A DNA stretch of 64,000 bases from Candidatus Gastranaerophilales bacterium (GCA_910587245.1 CAJULX010000006.1:1-64000), one strand, 5' to 3'; shown: positions 1-8,234, counted from the stretch's first letter. The notes: generated by a model from the sequence alone, not told the origin. Translations and numbers: made by a program.

Positions 1-7
1 ACAAAAC

Positions 8-36
8 TTGCACAATATAGAGTTTCTAATTAAAAT
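8..36 (+). promoter_or_regulatory. Promoter placed for a leaderless transcript
   Basis: A TTGCAC box at 8-13 and a TAAAAT box at 31-36 are separated by 17 nt, the classic sigma70 spacing. The -10 box ends 6 nt before the ATG at 43, so transcription should begin at or next to the A of the start codon. There is no Shine-Dalgarno sequence between the -10 box and the ATG. The same arrangement recurs at several other genes in this window. Confidence 0.6.
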
Positions 37-42
37 AAAATT

Positions 43-642
43 ATGTCAATTTTAGATTTTAAATCAGATAATCAAATGCTTTTTGACCCCGGGTATTCTG
101 CTTCCGTTGCAAGGGTTTCGGGGAATATTGAATATATGTATTCGGCATTTTCTTCCATTCCTTCAATTAAACAGAAGAGATTTCAGTTTTCTGTTTTGTA
201 CCCTAAATTTTTAAAGGCAATTGATTTAAACGCGGCTTTTTATCTTGGTTGTATGCTCTGGGGTGTTTATTTAAAAAATAATCAGGGTAAAGAAATTGTA
301 AATAACCCTTGTCTTGATACGGAATTTGATGACGATTCTTTTTATGAAATTGATTTTCTTTATAATTTTATAAAAGAGGGCTTTAACCGAGACTGCAAGT
401 ATTATTTAAATAAAACATATGCTATAAACCCTTTATATTTAACGATTTTAGAAATTTATAAAGAATTTTTGTCTTTAAATAAAGGGTTTGTAAAAGTTAA
501 AAAAACAGATGATATTCTTTTGCCAAAAAGGCTGAAAAACCCTGATAAAGAGGATTTCAAGCTTATTTATGACACAATTGTAAAAGCCGTAAAAGAAGAT
601 AATTTAGAGTTGTTATTTAAAATTTCGGATAAGATAATATAA
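43..642 (+). CDS. Hypothetical protein, 199 aa
   Basis: I do not recognise this protein. It is a soluble, mixed-composition 199-residue protein with no signal peptide or clear membrane span; an aromatic and cysteine-containing stretch lies around residues 60-80 and a Lys-rich stretch around 150-170. The ATG at 43 is preferred because a good -35/-10 pair sits immediately upstream and ends 6 nt before it, implying a leaderless mRNA. A 53-codon gene begins 5 nt after its stop, so the two are probably co-transcribed. The function is unknown. Confidence 0.7.
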   Translation: MSILDFKSDNQMLFDPGYSASVARVSGNIEYMYSAFSSIPSIKQKRFQFSVLYPKFLKAIDLNAAFYLGCMLWGVYLKNNQGKEIVNNPCLDTEFDDDSFYEIDFLYNFIKEGFNRDCKYYLNKTYAINPLYLTILEIYKEFLSLNKGFVKVKKTDDILLPKRLKNPDKEDFKLIYDTIVKAVKEDNLELLFKISDKII

Positions 643-647
643 TTTTT

Positions 648-809
648 ATGAAAAAACAAAGTAAAACAGGAAAAATTGCCATCGACATAAAAAATATGGG
701 TGTTGATATTGATAAAAATGAATACAGGGAAATTGTCTTATCTGCGCAAAATCACCCTGAAGCAGCATTTTTAAAGCAATACAAAAATAACAAAAAACCT
801 GAAAAATAG
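648..809 (+). CDS. Small hypothetical protein, 53 aa
   Basis: A short open frame starts with ATG at 648, 5 nt after the stop of the preceding gene, and ends with TAG at 807-809. The product is a basic, soluble peptide beginning MKKQSKTGKIAID with a Lys/Asn-rich tail. There is no obvious Shine-Dalgarno sequence, so translation may depend on coupling to the upstream gene. Coding status rests on the tight spacing, the codon composition similar to its neighbours and the immediate promoter downstream that starts the next unit. No family was recognised. Confidence 0.5.
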   Translation: MKKQSKTGKIAIDIKNMGVDIDKNEYREIVLSAQNHPEAAFLKQYKNNKKPEK

Positions 810-822
810 CTTTTTTGAGGGC

Positions 823-852
823 TTGAAAATATTCAAAAAATAATGCTATACT
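823..852 (+). promoter_or_regulatory. Sigma70-type promoter
   Basis: TTGAAA at 823-828 and TATACT at 847-852 are separated by 18 nt. Transcription is predicted to start near 859, downstream of the first possible TTG codon at 853. This is why the following coding region is started at the TTG at 883, which is preceded by GGAG at 872-875. Confidence 0.55.
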
Positions 853-882
853 TTGTTTGAAGCGACAGTTTGGAGTCTTCCT

Positions 883-1404
883 TTGGAAAGTAAAAAAGAA
901 CAATTTGAAACTTTGTCTAAAGAGCTGCTTGGCAGGCTGAATGATGCTAATCGTATGTCTGCGCTTGAATTTCCTTTCGGATATACAATTTCGGATGAAG
1001 TTGAAAAAAAATTTTTTGATAAAGGCTCAAAACTGCGCCTTGTTACAATTCGTAATATGATTTTGATTGATAATTCGTTTAAAAAATTCAAAATTTTTCC
1101 CACGCATGATATTATGCAAACCTATATCCAGACTCAAAAAGAGCTGCTTTTTGATTGGAAAAAAGAAATGGAAGAGGCATATTTGAGCGTGCGTTCGAAA
1201 ACCGATGCTGACAGTGAAGAATTTAAAGAACTTAAAAAAACTATTGCAGAAATTGAACGTGATATAAATAAACTCTCAATGTCCGCGATTAAAGAAGCAG
1301 CCAGTTCAAATGAAGCCAAAATGCTTGATGAAGAGTACAGTAGTGCTTCACAGGGCGGGTTTTCGGAATTTATCCACAATACAATTTTAAATCTTTTTAA
1401 ATAA
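883..1404 (+). CDS. Hypothetical coiled-coil protein, about 173 aa
   Basis: The family is not recognised. The open frame extends back to a TTG at 853, but a promoter -10 box at 847-852 would place the transcript start after that codon. A TTG at 883 preceded by GGAG at a 7-nt spacing is the more credible start; the next in-frame ATG is at 955. The C-terminal half is rich in Glu, Lys and Ala and looks like a long coiled coil (roughly the last 80 residues before a hydrophobic end). No signal peptide was seen. Its last 8 nt overlap the 3' end of the convergent pgeF-like gene. Confidence 0.65.
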   Translation: MESKKEQFETLSKELLGRLNDANRMSALEFPFGYTISDEVEKKFFDKGSKLRLVTIRNMILIDNSFKKFKIFPTHDIMQTYIQTQKELLFDWKKEMEEAYLSVRSKTDADSEEFKELKKTIAEIERDINKLSMSAIKEAASSNEAKMLDEEYSSASQGGFSEFIHNTILNLFK

Positions 1405-2161
1405 GTTTTATTACCATGCTTATTCTGCTTGTGGTTTTGTTTTCTTTTCTGTATGAAAAGAAAAATTCATTATTTACTGTTGTCTTAAATTTGCATATAT
1501 CAATTGTTTCTACCCCTTCTTCTTCAAGCTGGCAGGCGTTTATTTTTGCTAAATCGGGGTAAAATTTTCCGTTTTTATATGTAAAAAATTCTTGCTCATT
1601 GCTTTTTACGGTTTTTCTTAACATTTCGTAAACTTCTTCCCCTGTTTCAAAATCTTCTTTTGCAATGCAGGGGCCGATTGCGGCGATTATTTTATCAGGT
1701 TTTGTATTAAAATTTTCTTTCATCATTTTTACACCGTGTCTGCATATTTGCCCTGCAGTGCCTCTCCAGCCCGCATGCAGCCCTGCTGCGATATTATTTT
1801 TCGGGTCGTATAAAATTACGGGAGTACAGTCTGCAAAGTTTAAAACCGTTGCACTGCAAGAGTTATGGAGGATTACCCCGTCTGTTTCATCTTTTATATC
1901 AGGGGTTTTGCCGCATATTGCAATATTTGCCGTGTGAGTTTGTTTGATTTCAAATAAATCATTATTTTTTATTTCTAAATAGTCAAAAATGGCTTCTCTG
2001 TTTGAGTTTGCGATATTTATCAAGTTTTCTTCTTTTGTTTTAATAAAACTTTCTTTTGTTGTAAAAAGATGTTTGAATTTTCCTTCAAATTCCTTAAATA
2101 CGCTGCTTTTCAGGATTTTTTTATTTCCTGCTTTGCTTTTTATCTCATCAAAATAAAACAT
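1397..2161 (-). CDS. pgeF: Multicopper-oxidase-like purine nucleoside phosphorylase (YfiH/PgeF, DUF152)
   Basis: This is a YfiH/PgeF-family protein (formerly called polyphenol oxidase or laccase-domain). Family members cleave purine nucleosides, and E. coli PgeF is also implicated in peptidoglycan precursor editing. At 254 aa it is the usual length. The central signature is visible as FADCTPVILYD followed by GLHAGWRGTAGQI, supplying the Cys and His of the metal site, with a further His in the QTHTANIA segment. It lies on the minus strand just downstream of aroA (45 nt gap) and is probably co-transcribed with aroA and speE. Its 3' end overlaps the convergent gene by 8 nt. Confidence 0.88.
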   Translation of the reverse strand: MFYFDEIKSKAGNKKILKSSVFKEFEGKFKHLFTTKESFIKTKEENLINIANSNREAIFDYLEIKNNDLFEIKQTHTANIAICGKTPDIKDETDGVILHNSCSATVLNFADCTPVILYDPKNNIAAGLHAGWRGTAGQICRHGVKMMKENFNTKPDKIIAAIGPCIAKEDFETGEEVYEMLRKTVKSNEQEFFTYKNGKFYPDLAKINACQLEEEGVETIDICKFKTTVNNEFFFSYRKENKTTSRISMVIKLI

Positions 2162-2205
2162 CTAAAATCCTTTCACAACAAGGCTTTGCGGTATAAAAAT
2201 GCAAT

Positions 2206-3519
2206 TTATTTTTTTAAATTTTCAAAAATATTTAAAAAATCGGGAAACGAAGTCTCTACCCACTCAAAACCATTGATTCTACAGGGTTTTTTGCTGATTA
2301 AACCTGCAATGTATCCCGTCATTGCTATTCTGTGGTCATGATAGCTTTCAATTTCCGTATCGCCTTTAAACAGCCCGTTTCCGCAATTTTTACCTTCAAT
2401 TATAAATCCGTCATCGGTGCCTTCAATTTGTGCGCCAAATTTTCTTAATTCCCGCTCTACGCAGGCAATTCGGTCTGATTCTTTATTTTTTAAATCTCCC
2501 GCATCTTTAATGATTGTGGTGCCTTTTGCCTGTGTTGCAAGCAATGCGATAATCGGAATTTCATCAATAAGCCTCGGGATAATTTCTCCGCCGATTTCAC
2601 AGCCTTCCATATCGGGTGAATATTTTATTCTGATATCCCCGATTTCTTCATTTGAAACTAAATCGCAATTTAGTACTTCAATATTGGCTTTCATGTGTTT
2701 CATAACGTCAATAAGCCCTGTACGGGTGGGGTTTAGCCCGACATTTTTCAAAATAACATCGGAGCCTTTTATAATTGCAGCCGCAACCATAATAAAGGCG
2801 GCGCTTGAGATATCTCCGACCACGTTCAAATCCTTTGGTACAAGGGATGAATGCCTTGCTGTTACTCCAAAAAGCCCGTTTTTTGTGAATGTTTGAATGT
2901 CTGCACCGAAAAATTTCAGCATTTTTTCTGTATGGTTGCGTGAAAGGTGTGGTTCAAGCACTGTGGTTGCGCCATTCGAGGTTTGTAATCCCGCAAGAAG
3001 CAAGGCAGATTTGACTTGCGCGGATGCTATCGGGCTTTTATACTCTATTCCATTGAGTTTTCCTTGTTCTATAATAAGGGGAGCCTTGCCTTCATTGCTT
3101 TTTATGCTTGCGCCCATAAGGCTTAAAGGTTCAATAATTCTTTTCATAGGGCGCTTTGAGAGGCTGATATCTCCTGACAGCGTACTTTTGAAATTTTGTG
3201 CACAGAGCAATCCCGTCATAAGCCGCATTGTTGTACCTGAATTGCCGCAATAGAGTTCTTTTTTTGGTGCGCTGTAGGCATTTTGCGCGTTCAATACAAC
3301 GGTATTTTTATCCAAAAATTCGGTTTCACATCCAAGCTCTTTTAAAATTTCAAGTGTAGCAAGGCAATCCGCCCCTGTTAAAAAATTTGAAATCTTAATT
3401 TTGCCCTGCGTAAGCGAACCGATGATTAAACTTCTGTGAGACATCGATTTATCAGGCGGTGTCAGGATTTCGCCTTTTAATGGTGCGGAAAAGCCTTGTG
3501 TAACAACCTCTTTACACAT
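2206..3519 (-). CDS. aroA: 3-phosphoshikimate 1-carboxyvinyltransferase (EPSP synthase)
   Basis: AroA joins shikimate-3-phosphate and phosphoenolpyruvate to make EPSP, the sixth step of the shikimate pathway to aromatic amino acids. The 437-aa length is typical. Motifs seen include the N-terminal PPDKSMSHR lysine loop, GNSGTTMRL, DISLSKRPM and the C-terminal KESDRIA and DHRIAM segments. Its start codon lies inside the end of the upstream speE (8-nt overlap), so translation is probably coupled. No other aromatic pathway genes are nearby. Confidence 0.97.
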   Translation of the reverse strand: MCKEVVTQGFSAPLKGEILTPPDKSMSHRSLIIGSLTQGKIKISNFLTGADCLATLEILKELGCETEFLDKNTVVLNAQNAYSAPKKELYCGNSGTTMRLMTGLLCAQNFKSTLSGDISLSKRPMKRIIEPLSLMGASIKSNEGKAPLIIEQGKLNGIEYKSPIASAQVKSALLLAGLQTSNGATTVLEPHLSRNHTEKMLKFFGADIQTFTKNGLFGVTARHSSLVPKDLNVVGDISSAAFIMVAAAIIKGSDVILKNVGLNPTRTGLIDVMKHMKANIEVLNCDLVSNEEIGDIRIKYSPDMEGCEIGGEIIPRLIDEIPIIALLATQAKGTTIIKDAGDLKNKESDRIACVERELRKFGAQIEGTDDGFIIEGKNCGNGLFKGDTEIESYHDHRIAMTGYIAGLISKKPCRINGFEWVETSFPDFLNIFENLKK

Positions 3520-4348
3520 CCTGTGCTATATTCCTTACAAAATTTGGAACCTTAAAAACGCCTTCATGCAAATCCGTGTTATACAATTTTGATTTTTTTT
3601 CAATTTCTTTTGCTCTTTGTGTATCCTGAATTACTGGTGTATCAACCGTTTCAGAGCAAAATGCCCAGCTCCAGTATCCCCCGGGATATGTCGGAATCGG
3701 CCCTGCATAAGGTTTTACGTGTTTAAATACTTTGTTTAAAAGCCTGTACATCATACGCATTTCTTTCGGGTTTGCAAACGGTGATTCCGATTGCGCCACA
3801 ATGATTCCGCCCTCTTTTAAACTGTTTTTAACATTTGTATAAAATTCTTCCGTGAAAAGTCCTTCCCCGGGGCCCATCGGGTCGGTTGAATCAATTAAAA
3901 CCACGTCATAGCAAGCTTTTTTATCTTTTATATATTCAATTGCATCTTCTACATATATTGAAACCCGCTCGTCATCAAGTTTTCCGGCAATTGAAGGTAA
4001 AAATTTTCTGCTTGCTTCAATAACTAATCCGTCAATTTCGCACAGCTCAACACTTTTAACGGTTTTGTGGCGTAAAACTTCGCGCACCGTGCCTCCGTCT
4101 CCGCCGCCTATAACTAAAACCCGCTCAGGGCAAGGGTGTGAGCACAAAGGAATATGTGAAATCATTTCATGGTAGAAAAATTCATCCTCAACCGTTGTCA
4201 TCATAAGCCCGTCAAGCGTTAAAATATTTCCTAATCCTTTTGAGGAAAGGATTTCCACCTTTTGAAACTCGCTTTGCGCGCTGTATAATGGCTTTTCCTC
4301 TGTTTCTATTGCTATACCGTATCCGTTTGGTGTTATTTCTTTGTACAT
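3512..4348 (-). CDS. speE: Spermidine synthase (polyamine aminopropyltransferase)
   Basis: SpeE transfers an aminopropyl group from decarboxylated S-adenosylmethionine to putrescine. The 278-aa protein has the methyltransferase-like nucleotide-binding loop VLVIGGGDGGTVREVL and the catalytic acidic loop LIDSTDPMGPGEGLF. It begins with ATG behind a clear AGAGGA Shine-Dalgarno sequence and overlaps aroA at its 3' end. It is divergent from the small gene at 4498. An inverted repeat (4387-4395/4418-4426) lies in the intergenic region. The SAM-making enzyme gene metK is elsewhere in this window. Confidence 0.96.
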   Translation of the reverse strand: MYKEITPNGYGIAIETEEKPLYSAQSEFQKVEILSSKGLGNILTLDGLMMTTVEDEFFYHEMISHIPLCSHPCPERVLVIGGGDGGTVREVLRHKTVKSVELCEIDGLVIEASRKFLPSIAGKLDDERVSIYVEDAIEYIKDKKACYDVVLIDSTDPMGPGEGLFTEEFYTNVKNSLKEGGIIVAQSESPFANPKEMRMMYRLLNKVFKHVKPYAGPIPTYPGGYWSWAFCSETVDTPVIQDTQRAKEIEKKSKLYNTDLHEGVFKVPNFVRNIAQDV

Positions 4349-4386
4349 ATTCCTCTTAAATCCTTTATTTATAATACTTATGTCCG

Positions 4387-4426
4387 ATTTACAAAACTTT
4401 ACATGATTGTTTTTAAATTTGTAAAT
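4387..4426. promoter_or_regulatory. Inverted repeat between divergent genes
   Basis: ATTTACAAA at 4387-4395 and its exact complement TTTGTAAAT at 4418-4426 form a 9-bp inverted repeat with a 22-nt gap, so equivalent positions are about three helical turns apart. It sits between the divergent speE and 4498 genes, upstream of an extended -10 box (TGCTATAAT, 4463-4471) that serves the rightward gene. It could be an operator; no regulator is identified. Confidence 0.3.
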
Positions 4427-4497
4427 TTCACCTAAAGATATTATACAAAAAACTTTATTTTTTGCTATAATTTAGTTGAATTTCAGGAAAATTTTAA

Positions 4498-4770
4498 ATG
4501 AGAAACATAATTTTAAAATCGTTTGAAACCTTTATAGCGCAGCCCCTTTCGCTTCTTAAAAATAAAATTATCAGAATTACTAACCTGAAAAGCGATTTTT
4601 TGAGCTCAAATGCAATAAATGTGAGCCTTTTTGATGATACTGTGCAAATTGATGTTGTAAACTCCGAACACGCTTATAATCTGCTTTCTGCCGTGGTTTA
4701 CAAAAGAAAAATGAATGAATTGAGGCAGGTTAAAGTAAATGAAAATCAAACAAGCACAATTCTTAATTAG
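4498..4770 (+). CDS. Small hypothetical protein, 90 aa
   Basis: The protein is not recognised. It is 90 aa, basic, with alternating hydrophobic segments and no obvious signal peptide. An extended -10 box (TGCTATAAT, 4463-4471) and a weak AGGAAAA sequence precede the ATG, supporting expression. Its 3' end overlaps the start of engB by 32 nt in another frame, suggesting translational coupling to the GTPase. Confidence 0.65.
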   Translation: MRNIILKSFETFIAQPLSLLKNKIIRITNLKSDFLSSNAINVSLFDDTVQIDVVNSEHAYNLLSAVVYKRKMNELRQVKVNENQTSTILN

Positions 4771-5320
4771 TGCGCCGAATCTGGCTCAATGCCCTTCTCT
4801 GGCTCTTAATGAATTTGCACTTCTGGGGCGTTCAAATGTCGGAAAATCCAGTTTTATAAATTCCCTTGTTAATAATTCTAAACTTGCCAAAACCTCCAAT
4901 ACACCCGGAAAAACACGCCTTATCAATCTTTTTAAAATAATTTCCGATAAAGGCGATTTTGTAATTGCGGATTTACCCGGATACGGATATGCAAAAGTAT
5001 CCAAAACCGAGCAGGAGCGCTGGCAGAAGAGCCTTGAAGAATATCTTTTAAAGCGTGATATGCTGAAATACTGTATTCAATTTATTGATGCAAGGCATCC
5101 TGTTCAAAATAATGATTTTCAAATGTACGACTGGCTTAAAATCAAGAATATACCCGTGATTGCAGTTTTGAACAAATGTGATTTCGTGTCAAAAAATGAA
5201 GTTTTCAAAAAAATAAAAGAAACCGAAAAACTGCTTAATATCCCCGTATATCCTTTTTCTGCAAAGGTTTCAATCTATAAAGACGGAATTATAAAGTTTT
5301 TTGAAGAAAATGTTACATAA
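4739..5320 (+). CDS. engB: Ribosome biogenesis GTPase EngB (YsxC/YihA)
   Basis: EngB is an essential TRAFAC GTPase that assists late assembly of the large ribosomal subunit. The 193-aa length is typical. All G motifs are present: G1 GRSNVGKSS, the T-containing switch I around PGKTRLIN, G3 DLPGYGYA, G4 NKCD and G5 SAK. The start overlaps the preceding small gene. A tandem promoter immediately after the stop drives the next gene separately. Confidence 0.95.
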   Translation: MKIKQAQFLISAPNLAQCPSLALNEFALLGRSNVGKSSFINSLVNNSKLAKTSNTPGKTRLINLFKIISDKGDFVIADLPGYGYAKVSKTEQERWQKSLEEYLLKRDMLKYCIQFIDARHPVQNNDFQMYDWLKIKNIPVIAVLNKCDFVSKNEVFKKIKETEKLLNIPVYPFSAKVSIYKDGIIKFFEENVT

Positions 5321-5333
5321 AATTGTATAAAAT

Positions 5334-5363
5334 TTGCCCTGCCGTGTCTTCAAATGCTAATAT
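5334..5363 (+). promoter_or_regulatory. Promoter placed for a leaderless transcript
   Basis: TTGCCC at 5334-5339 and TAATAT at 5358-5363 are separated by 18 nt, and TGC directly before the -10 makes it an extended -10 box. Only 6 nt separate the -10 box from the ATG at 5370, and no Shine-Dalgarno sequence fits in between. Confidence 0.55.
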
Positions 5364-5369
5364 TTTCCT

Positions 5370-5612
5370 ATGGAATTTTACAGCCCTGTATCGGATATTT
5401 TTGCGGAAAAGAAAGAGCTTGGTTCTATAATCAGGCAGGCAAAGGGCGCCCAGCTCAGCTATTCTTTAAAAAAAATTAATGAGTTTAATTTTTTTGATGA
5501 AGTTTTAGATGAAACAATGCCTGACGATACACCTGAAATTCTTCTGAAAAAACGCCGTGACGGCAATTCTGAAGCTTTAAATAATTATAAAAATGGACAA
5601 AAAAGAGTTTAG
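5370..5612 (+). CDS. Small hypothetical protein, 80 aa
   Basis: The protein is unrecognised, soluble and 80 aa long, with an acidic middle and a basic C-terminus. It has its own promoter ending 6 nt before the ATG and no ribosome-binding site, so it is probably leaderless. It overlaps the start of the DUF2344 gene by 20 nt. In many bacteria the DUF2344 gene follows a B12-binding radical SAM gene (TIGR03960 type); that partner is absent here and this small gene occupies its place, but I see no radical SAM cysteine motif in it, so it is not an obvious remnant. Confidence 0.6.
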   Translation: MEFYSPVSDIFAEKKELGSIIRQAKGAQLSYSLKKINEFNFFDEVLDETMPDDTPEILLKKRRDGNSEALNNYKNGQKRV

Positions 5613-6306
5613 ATATCAGCTAAAATTAACAAAACTTAATGAACTAAAATTTTTATCCCACCTTGACTGGCAAAATTTAATTTTAAAGTCCTTGAGGCGT
5701 ACAGGGGTTGCATTTGCGCTAACGGAAGGATTTAATAAGGTTCCAAAAATCTCGTTTTCTCCGGCGCTCCCTATTTTTATTGAATCTGAGTGCGAGCTGG
5801 TTAATTTTGTTACGCTTTCGCCGCTTGATAATGATTTTATTGAAAAATTTCATAATTCCACTTCTAAGAATTTAAAAATATTAAATATTATGGAATTACC
5901 GGATGACGGCAGGCGCATGCCCTCTCTTGATACTATGATGCAATGGGCGCGCTATAAGGCTTCTTTGCCCCCGGGGAATGTGGTGAACAAAACGTTGGGT
6001 ATTTTAAATTTTGAAGATTTAAGATATACTGTAGAAAAATGTTTATCTTCAAATGATTTATTCATAGAGAAGAAAACAAAAAAAGGTATTATAAAACAAA
6101 TCAATTACAGGAATTCAATTAAATATGCCAAAATTGTTAACGGCAATTTTGAATTTATTCTAAAAACCGGGCAAAATGATGATTTGCCTGCGTTTCGTGC
6201 TGATGAGTTTTTGAAATATCTGGCTGCTTCGGCAAATAAGAATGATTTAATTTTTGATATTAAAAGACTGTCATTTTTTGATGAAAATATGGCAGAAATC
6301 AAATAA
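5593..6306 (+). CDS. TIGR03936 family radical-SAM-associated protein (DUF2344)
   Basis: The N-terminal sequence YQLKLTKLNELKFLSHLDW and the segment FNKVPKISFSPALPI match what I know of the DUF2344/TIGR03936 family, which usually accompanies or is fused to a radical SAM protein just upstream of RNase G. The 237-aa size fits. Its exact role is not established. It overlaps the preceding small gene and is followed 20 nt later by the RNase E/G gene, the conserved neighbourhood of the family. The radical SAM partner is not in this window. Confidence 0.85.
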   Translation: MDKKEFRYQLKLTKLNELKFLSHLDWQNLILKSLRRTGVAFALTEGFNKVPKISFSPALPIFIESECELVNFVTLSPLDNDFIEKFHNSTSKNLKILNIMELPDDGRRMPSLDTMMQWARYKASLPPGNVVNKTLGILNFEDLRYTVEKCLSSNDLFIEKKTKKGIIKQINYRNSIKYAKIVNGNFEFILKTGQNDDLPAFRADEFLKYLAASANKNDLIFDIKRLSFFDENMAEIK

Positions 6307-6326
6307 GGATTTAAAGGAAGAAGTTT

Positions 6327-8231
6327 ATGACCAAAAAAATTGTAATATCTGAAAAGGATAACATCGGTGCTGTTCTTGAGGATAATAAGGTAAGTGAATT
6401 TTTTGTTTCAAAGGGAGATGTGCTTTTAGGAGATGTTTATTTATCAGTTGTTGATAATATCCTCCCTTCGATTGATGCAGCGTTTGTGGATGTCGGAATG
6501 CCCGATAAAATGGGCTTTATCCACACGGATGATATTATCGGAAAAGGCACCTTAAAAGAAAAAGTAAAACCGAAACAAAAATTAATAGTTCAGGTTGTAA
6601 AAGAGCCTACAGGACACAAAGGCCCCAGAGTTACAACGGCATTGAGTCTTCCGGGGAGATTTCTTGTGCTTTTGCCCGATGAAAAAGGGGTGAATGTTTC
6701 AAGAAAAATCGTCTCAAGTAAAGAAAGAGCAAGGCTTAAATCTATTGTGAGCCTGCTAAAACCTGTCGGCGTGGGTGTTATCGTTAGAACGGAAGCGGAA
6801 GGACAGTCTGAAGCTGAAATTCAAGAAGATTTAGAAATTCTTTTGGAAAAATGGAATTCTATCGTAAATGCGGCAGATACTGCAAATCCGCCATGTTTAC
6901 TGCATAGAGATCAGGAGCTTTTATATAAAATTATCCGTGAAGCATGTACGGAAGATGTGGATGAAATCGTTGTAGATACTGCTTTTGCGCTTCACAGAAC
7001 CACCCAGCTTTTACAGCACTGGAATATGAAAGTAAAAGTATCGATGCATAAAGGCACAGAGCCTTTACTTGCTGCAACGGGCATTAATAAAGAAATCCAA
7101 AACGCTCTGCAAACTAAGGTAAATCTTCCTCTCGGCGGATATTTATTTATTCAGCAGACAGAAGCTTTAACGGTTGTGGATGTAAACTCGGGCAAATTTA
7201 CAAGTTCATCTTCACAGGCTGAAACTATTTTAAAAACAAATTTAGAAGCCGCAGATGAAATTGCACGCCAGTTAAAGCTTAGAAATATAGGCGGTATGGT
7301 AATTGTAGACTTTATCGATATGGTAACGCGTGTTGATAAATTGAAAGTTTTGGAATATTTCGAACTTGCGCTTGAAAAAGATAAAGCAAAACCGCAAATC
7401 GGCCAGCTGTCTGATTTAGGGCTCGTTGAATTAACCCGCCACAGACAGGGACAGAGCCTTTCTGAAATTTTCACAAAAAAATGCGACAAATGTCAGGGAC
7501 AGGGCTTTATTATTGAAGATATGAAGCTTTTAAGCTCCAATGCACAGGGTGAAATAAGGGCAAAAATTAATAAAATTAAAGGTCCTTTCGGCGGCGGCCA
7601 GTTTAATGGCGGACAGAACCAAAACAGCCAGAATAACCGCAATGAAAATAATGAAAACAGGCAAAATAACAGAGATAATTCTCAGGGCGGGCAGAATAAT
7701 AATGCGCAGAACCGCAATAATTTCAAAAATAAAAAACGCTTTAACAGAAATGAAAACCAGCAAAATCATCCTGAAGTAAAGGAAAATCAGGCACAAAATA
7801 CCGAGATTGAAGCGGGCAAAAATGTTCAAAACGCAGCAGTGCCGGAAAATTTAAAAGAAAGCAAGAAAGCTGAAATTAAAAATAATGCGGAAGAGCTTGT
7901 AAATAATATTGTGGAAAGCATTTTTGAAGACGCTAAAGATGATACAAAAAAAGAACAACAGGCTGAAGAAAAACCTAAAAAAGTTTCAAGAAAAACTAAA
8001 AAGACAATGAAAAAACTTGAAGCGGAAGCTAATAACGAAGCGGCTAATATTCAAAAAGAAGAACAAAAGCCTGTTAATCAAGATACCGCACCTGCTCAAA
8101 GCGTTGAAGCTTCTGAGGAAAAACCTAAAAAAAGAGGAAGAAAACCGTCAGCCAAAACGACAGCTTCTGAAGGCGCTTCCAAAAAAAGTTCAAAGGCAAA
8201 AACCGCTTCTAAAGAAGAAGTAAAGGAGTAG
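6327..8231 (+). CDS. rng: Ribonuclease E/G family endoribonuclease with long disordered tail
   Basis: This single-strand-specific endoribonuclease acts in mRNA decay and rRNA processing. An S1 RNA-binding domain occupies roughly residues 30-110 (GDVYLSVVD..AAFVDVG). The DNase I-like catalytic core follows, with metal-binding Asp at VVDVNSG (D285) and VIVDFIDM (D328), and the zinc-link CDKC at 386-389. After about residue 410 the protein changes to a Gly/Asn/Gln-rich stretch and then a Lys/Glu/Ala-rich tail of more than 200 residues, likely disordered, as in RNase E scaffolds. It has a good Shine-Dalgarno sequence (AAAGGAAG) and is tightly followed by a membrane protein gene. Confidence 0.93.
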   Translation: MTKKIVISEKDNIGAVLEDNKVSEFFVSKGDVLLGDVYLSVVDNILPSIDAAFVDVGMPDKMGFIHTDDIIGKGTLKEKVKPKQKLIVQVVKEPTGHKGPRVTTALSLPGRFLVLLPDEKGVNVSRKIVSSKERARLKSIVSLLKPVGVGVIVRTEAEGQSEAEIQEDLEILLEKWNSIVNAADTANPPCLLHRDQELLYKIIREACTEDVDEIVVDTAFALHRTTQLLQHWNMKVKVSMHKGTEPLLAATGINKEIQNALQTKVNLPLGGYLFIQQTEALTVVDVNSGKFTSSSSQAETILKTNLEAADEIARQLKLRNIGGMVIVDFIDMVTRVDKLKVLEYFELALEKDKAKPQIGQLSDLGLVELTRHRQGQSLSEIFTKKCDKCQGQGFIIEDMKLLSSNAQGEIRAKINKIKGPFGGGQFNGGQNQNSQNNRNENNENRQNNRDNSQGGQNNNAQNRNNFKNKKRFNRNENQQNHPEVKENQAQNTEIEAGKNVQNAAVPENLKESKKAEIKNNAEELVNNIVESIFEDAKDDTKKEQQAEEKPKKVSRKTKKTMKKLEAEANNEAANIQKEEQKPVNQDTAPAQSVEASEEKPKKRGRKPSAKTTASEGASKKSSKAKTASKEEVKE

Positions 8232-8234
8232 AGA

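Noticed and set aside
2417..2896. 159-codon open frame opposite aroA
   Set aside because: It lies entirely within aroA on the other strand; aroA carries all family motifs, so this is a shadow frame.
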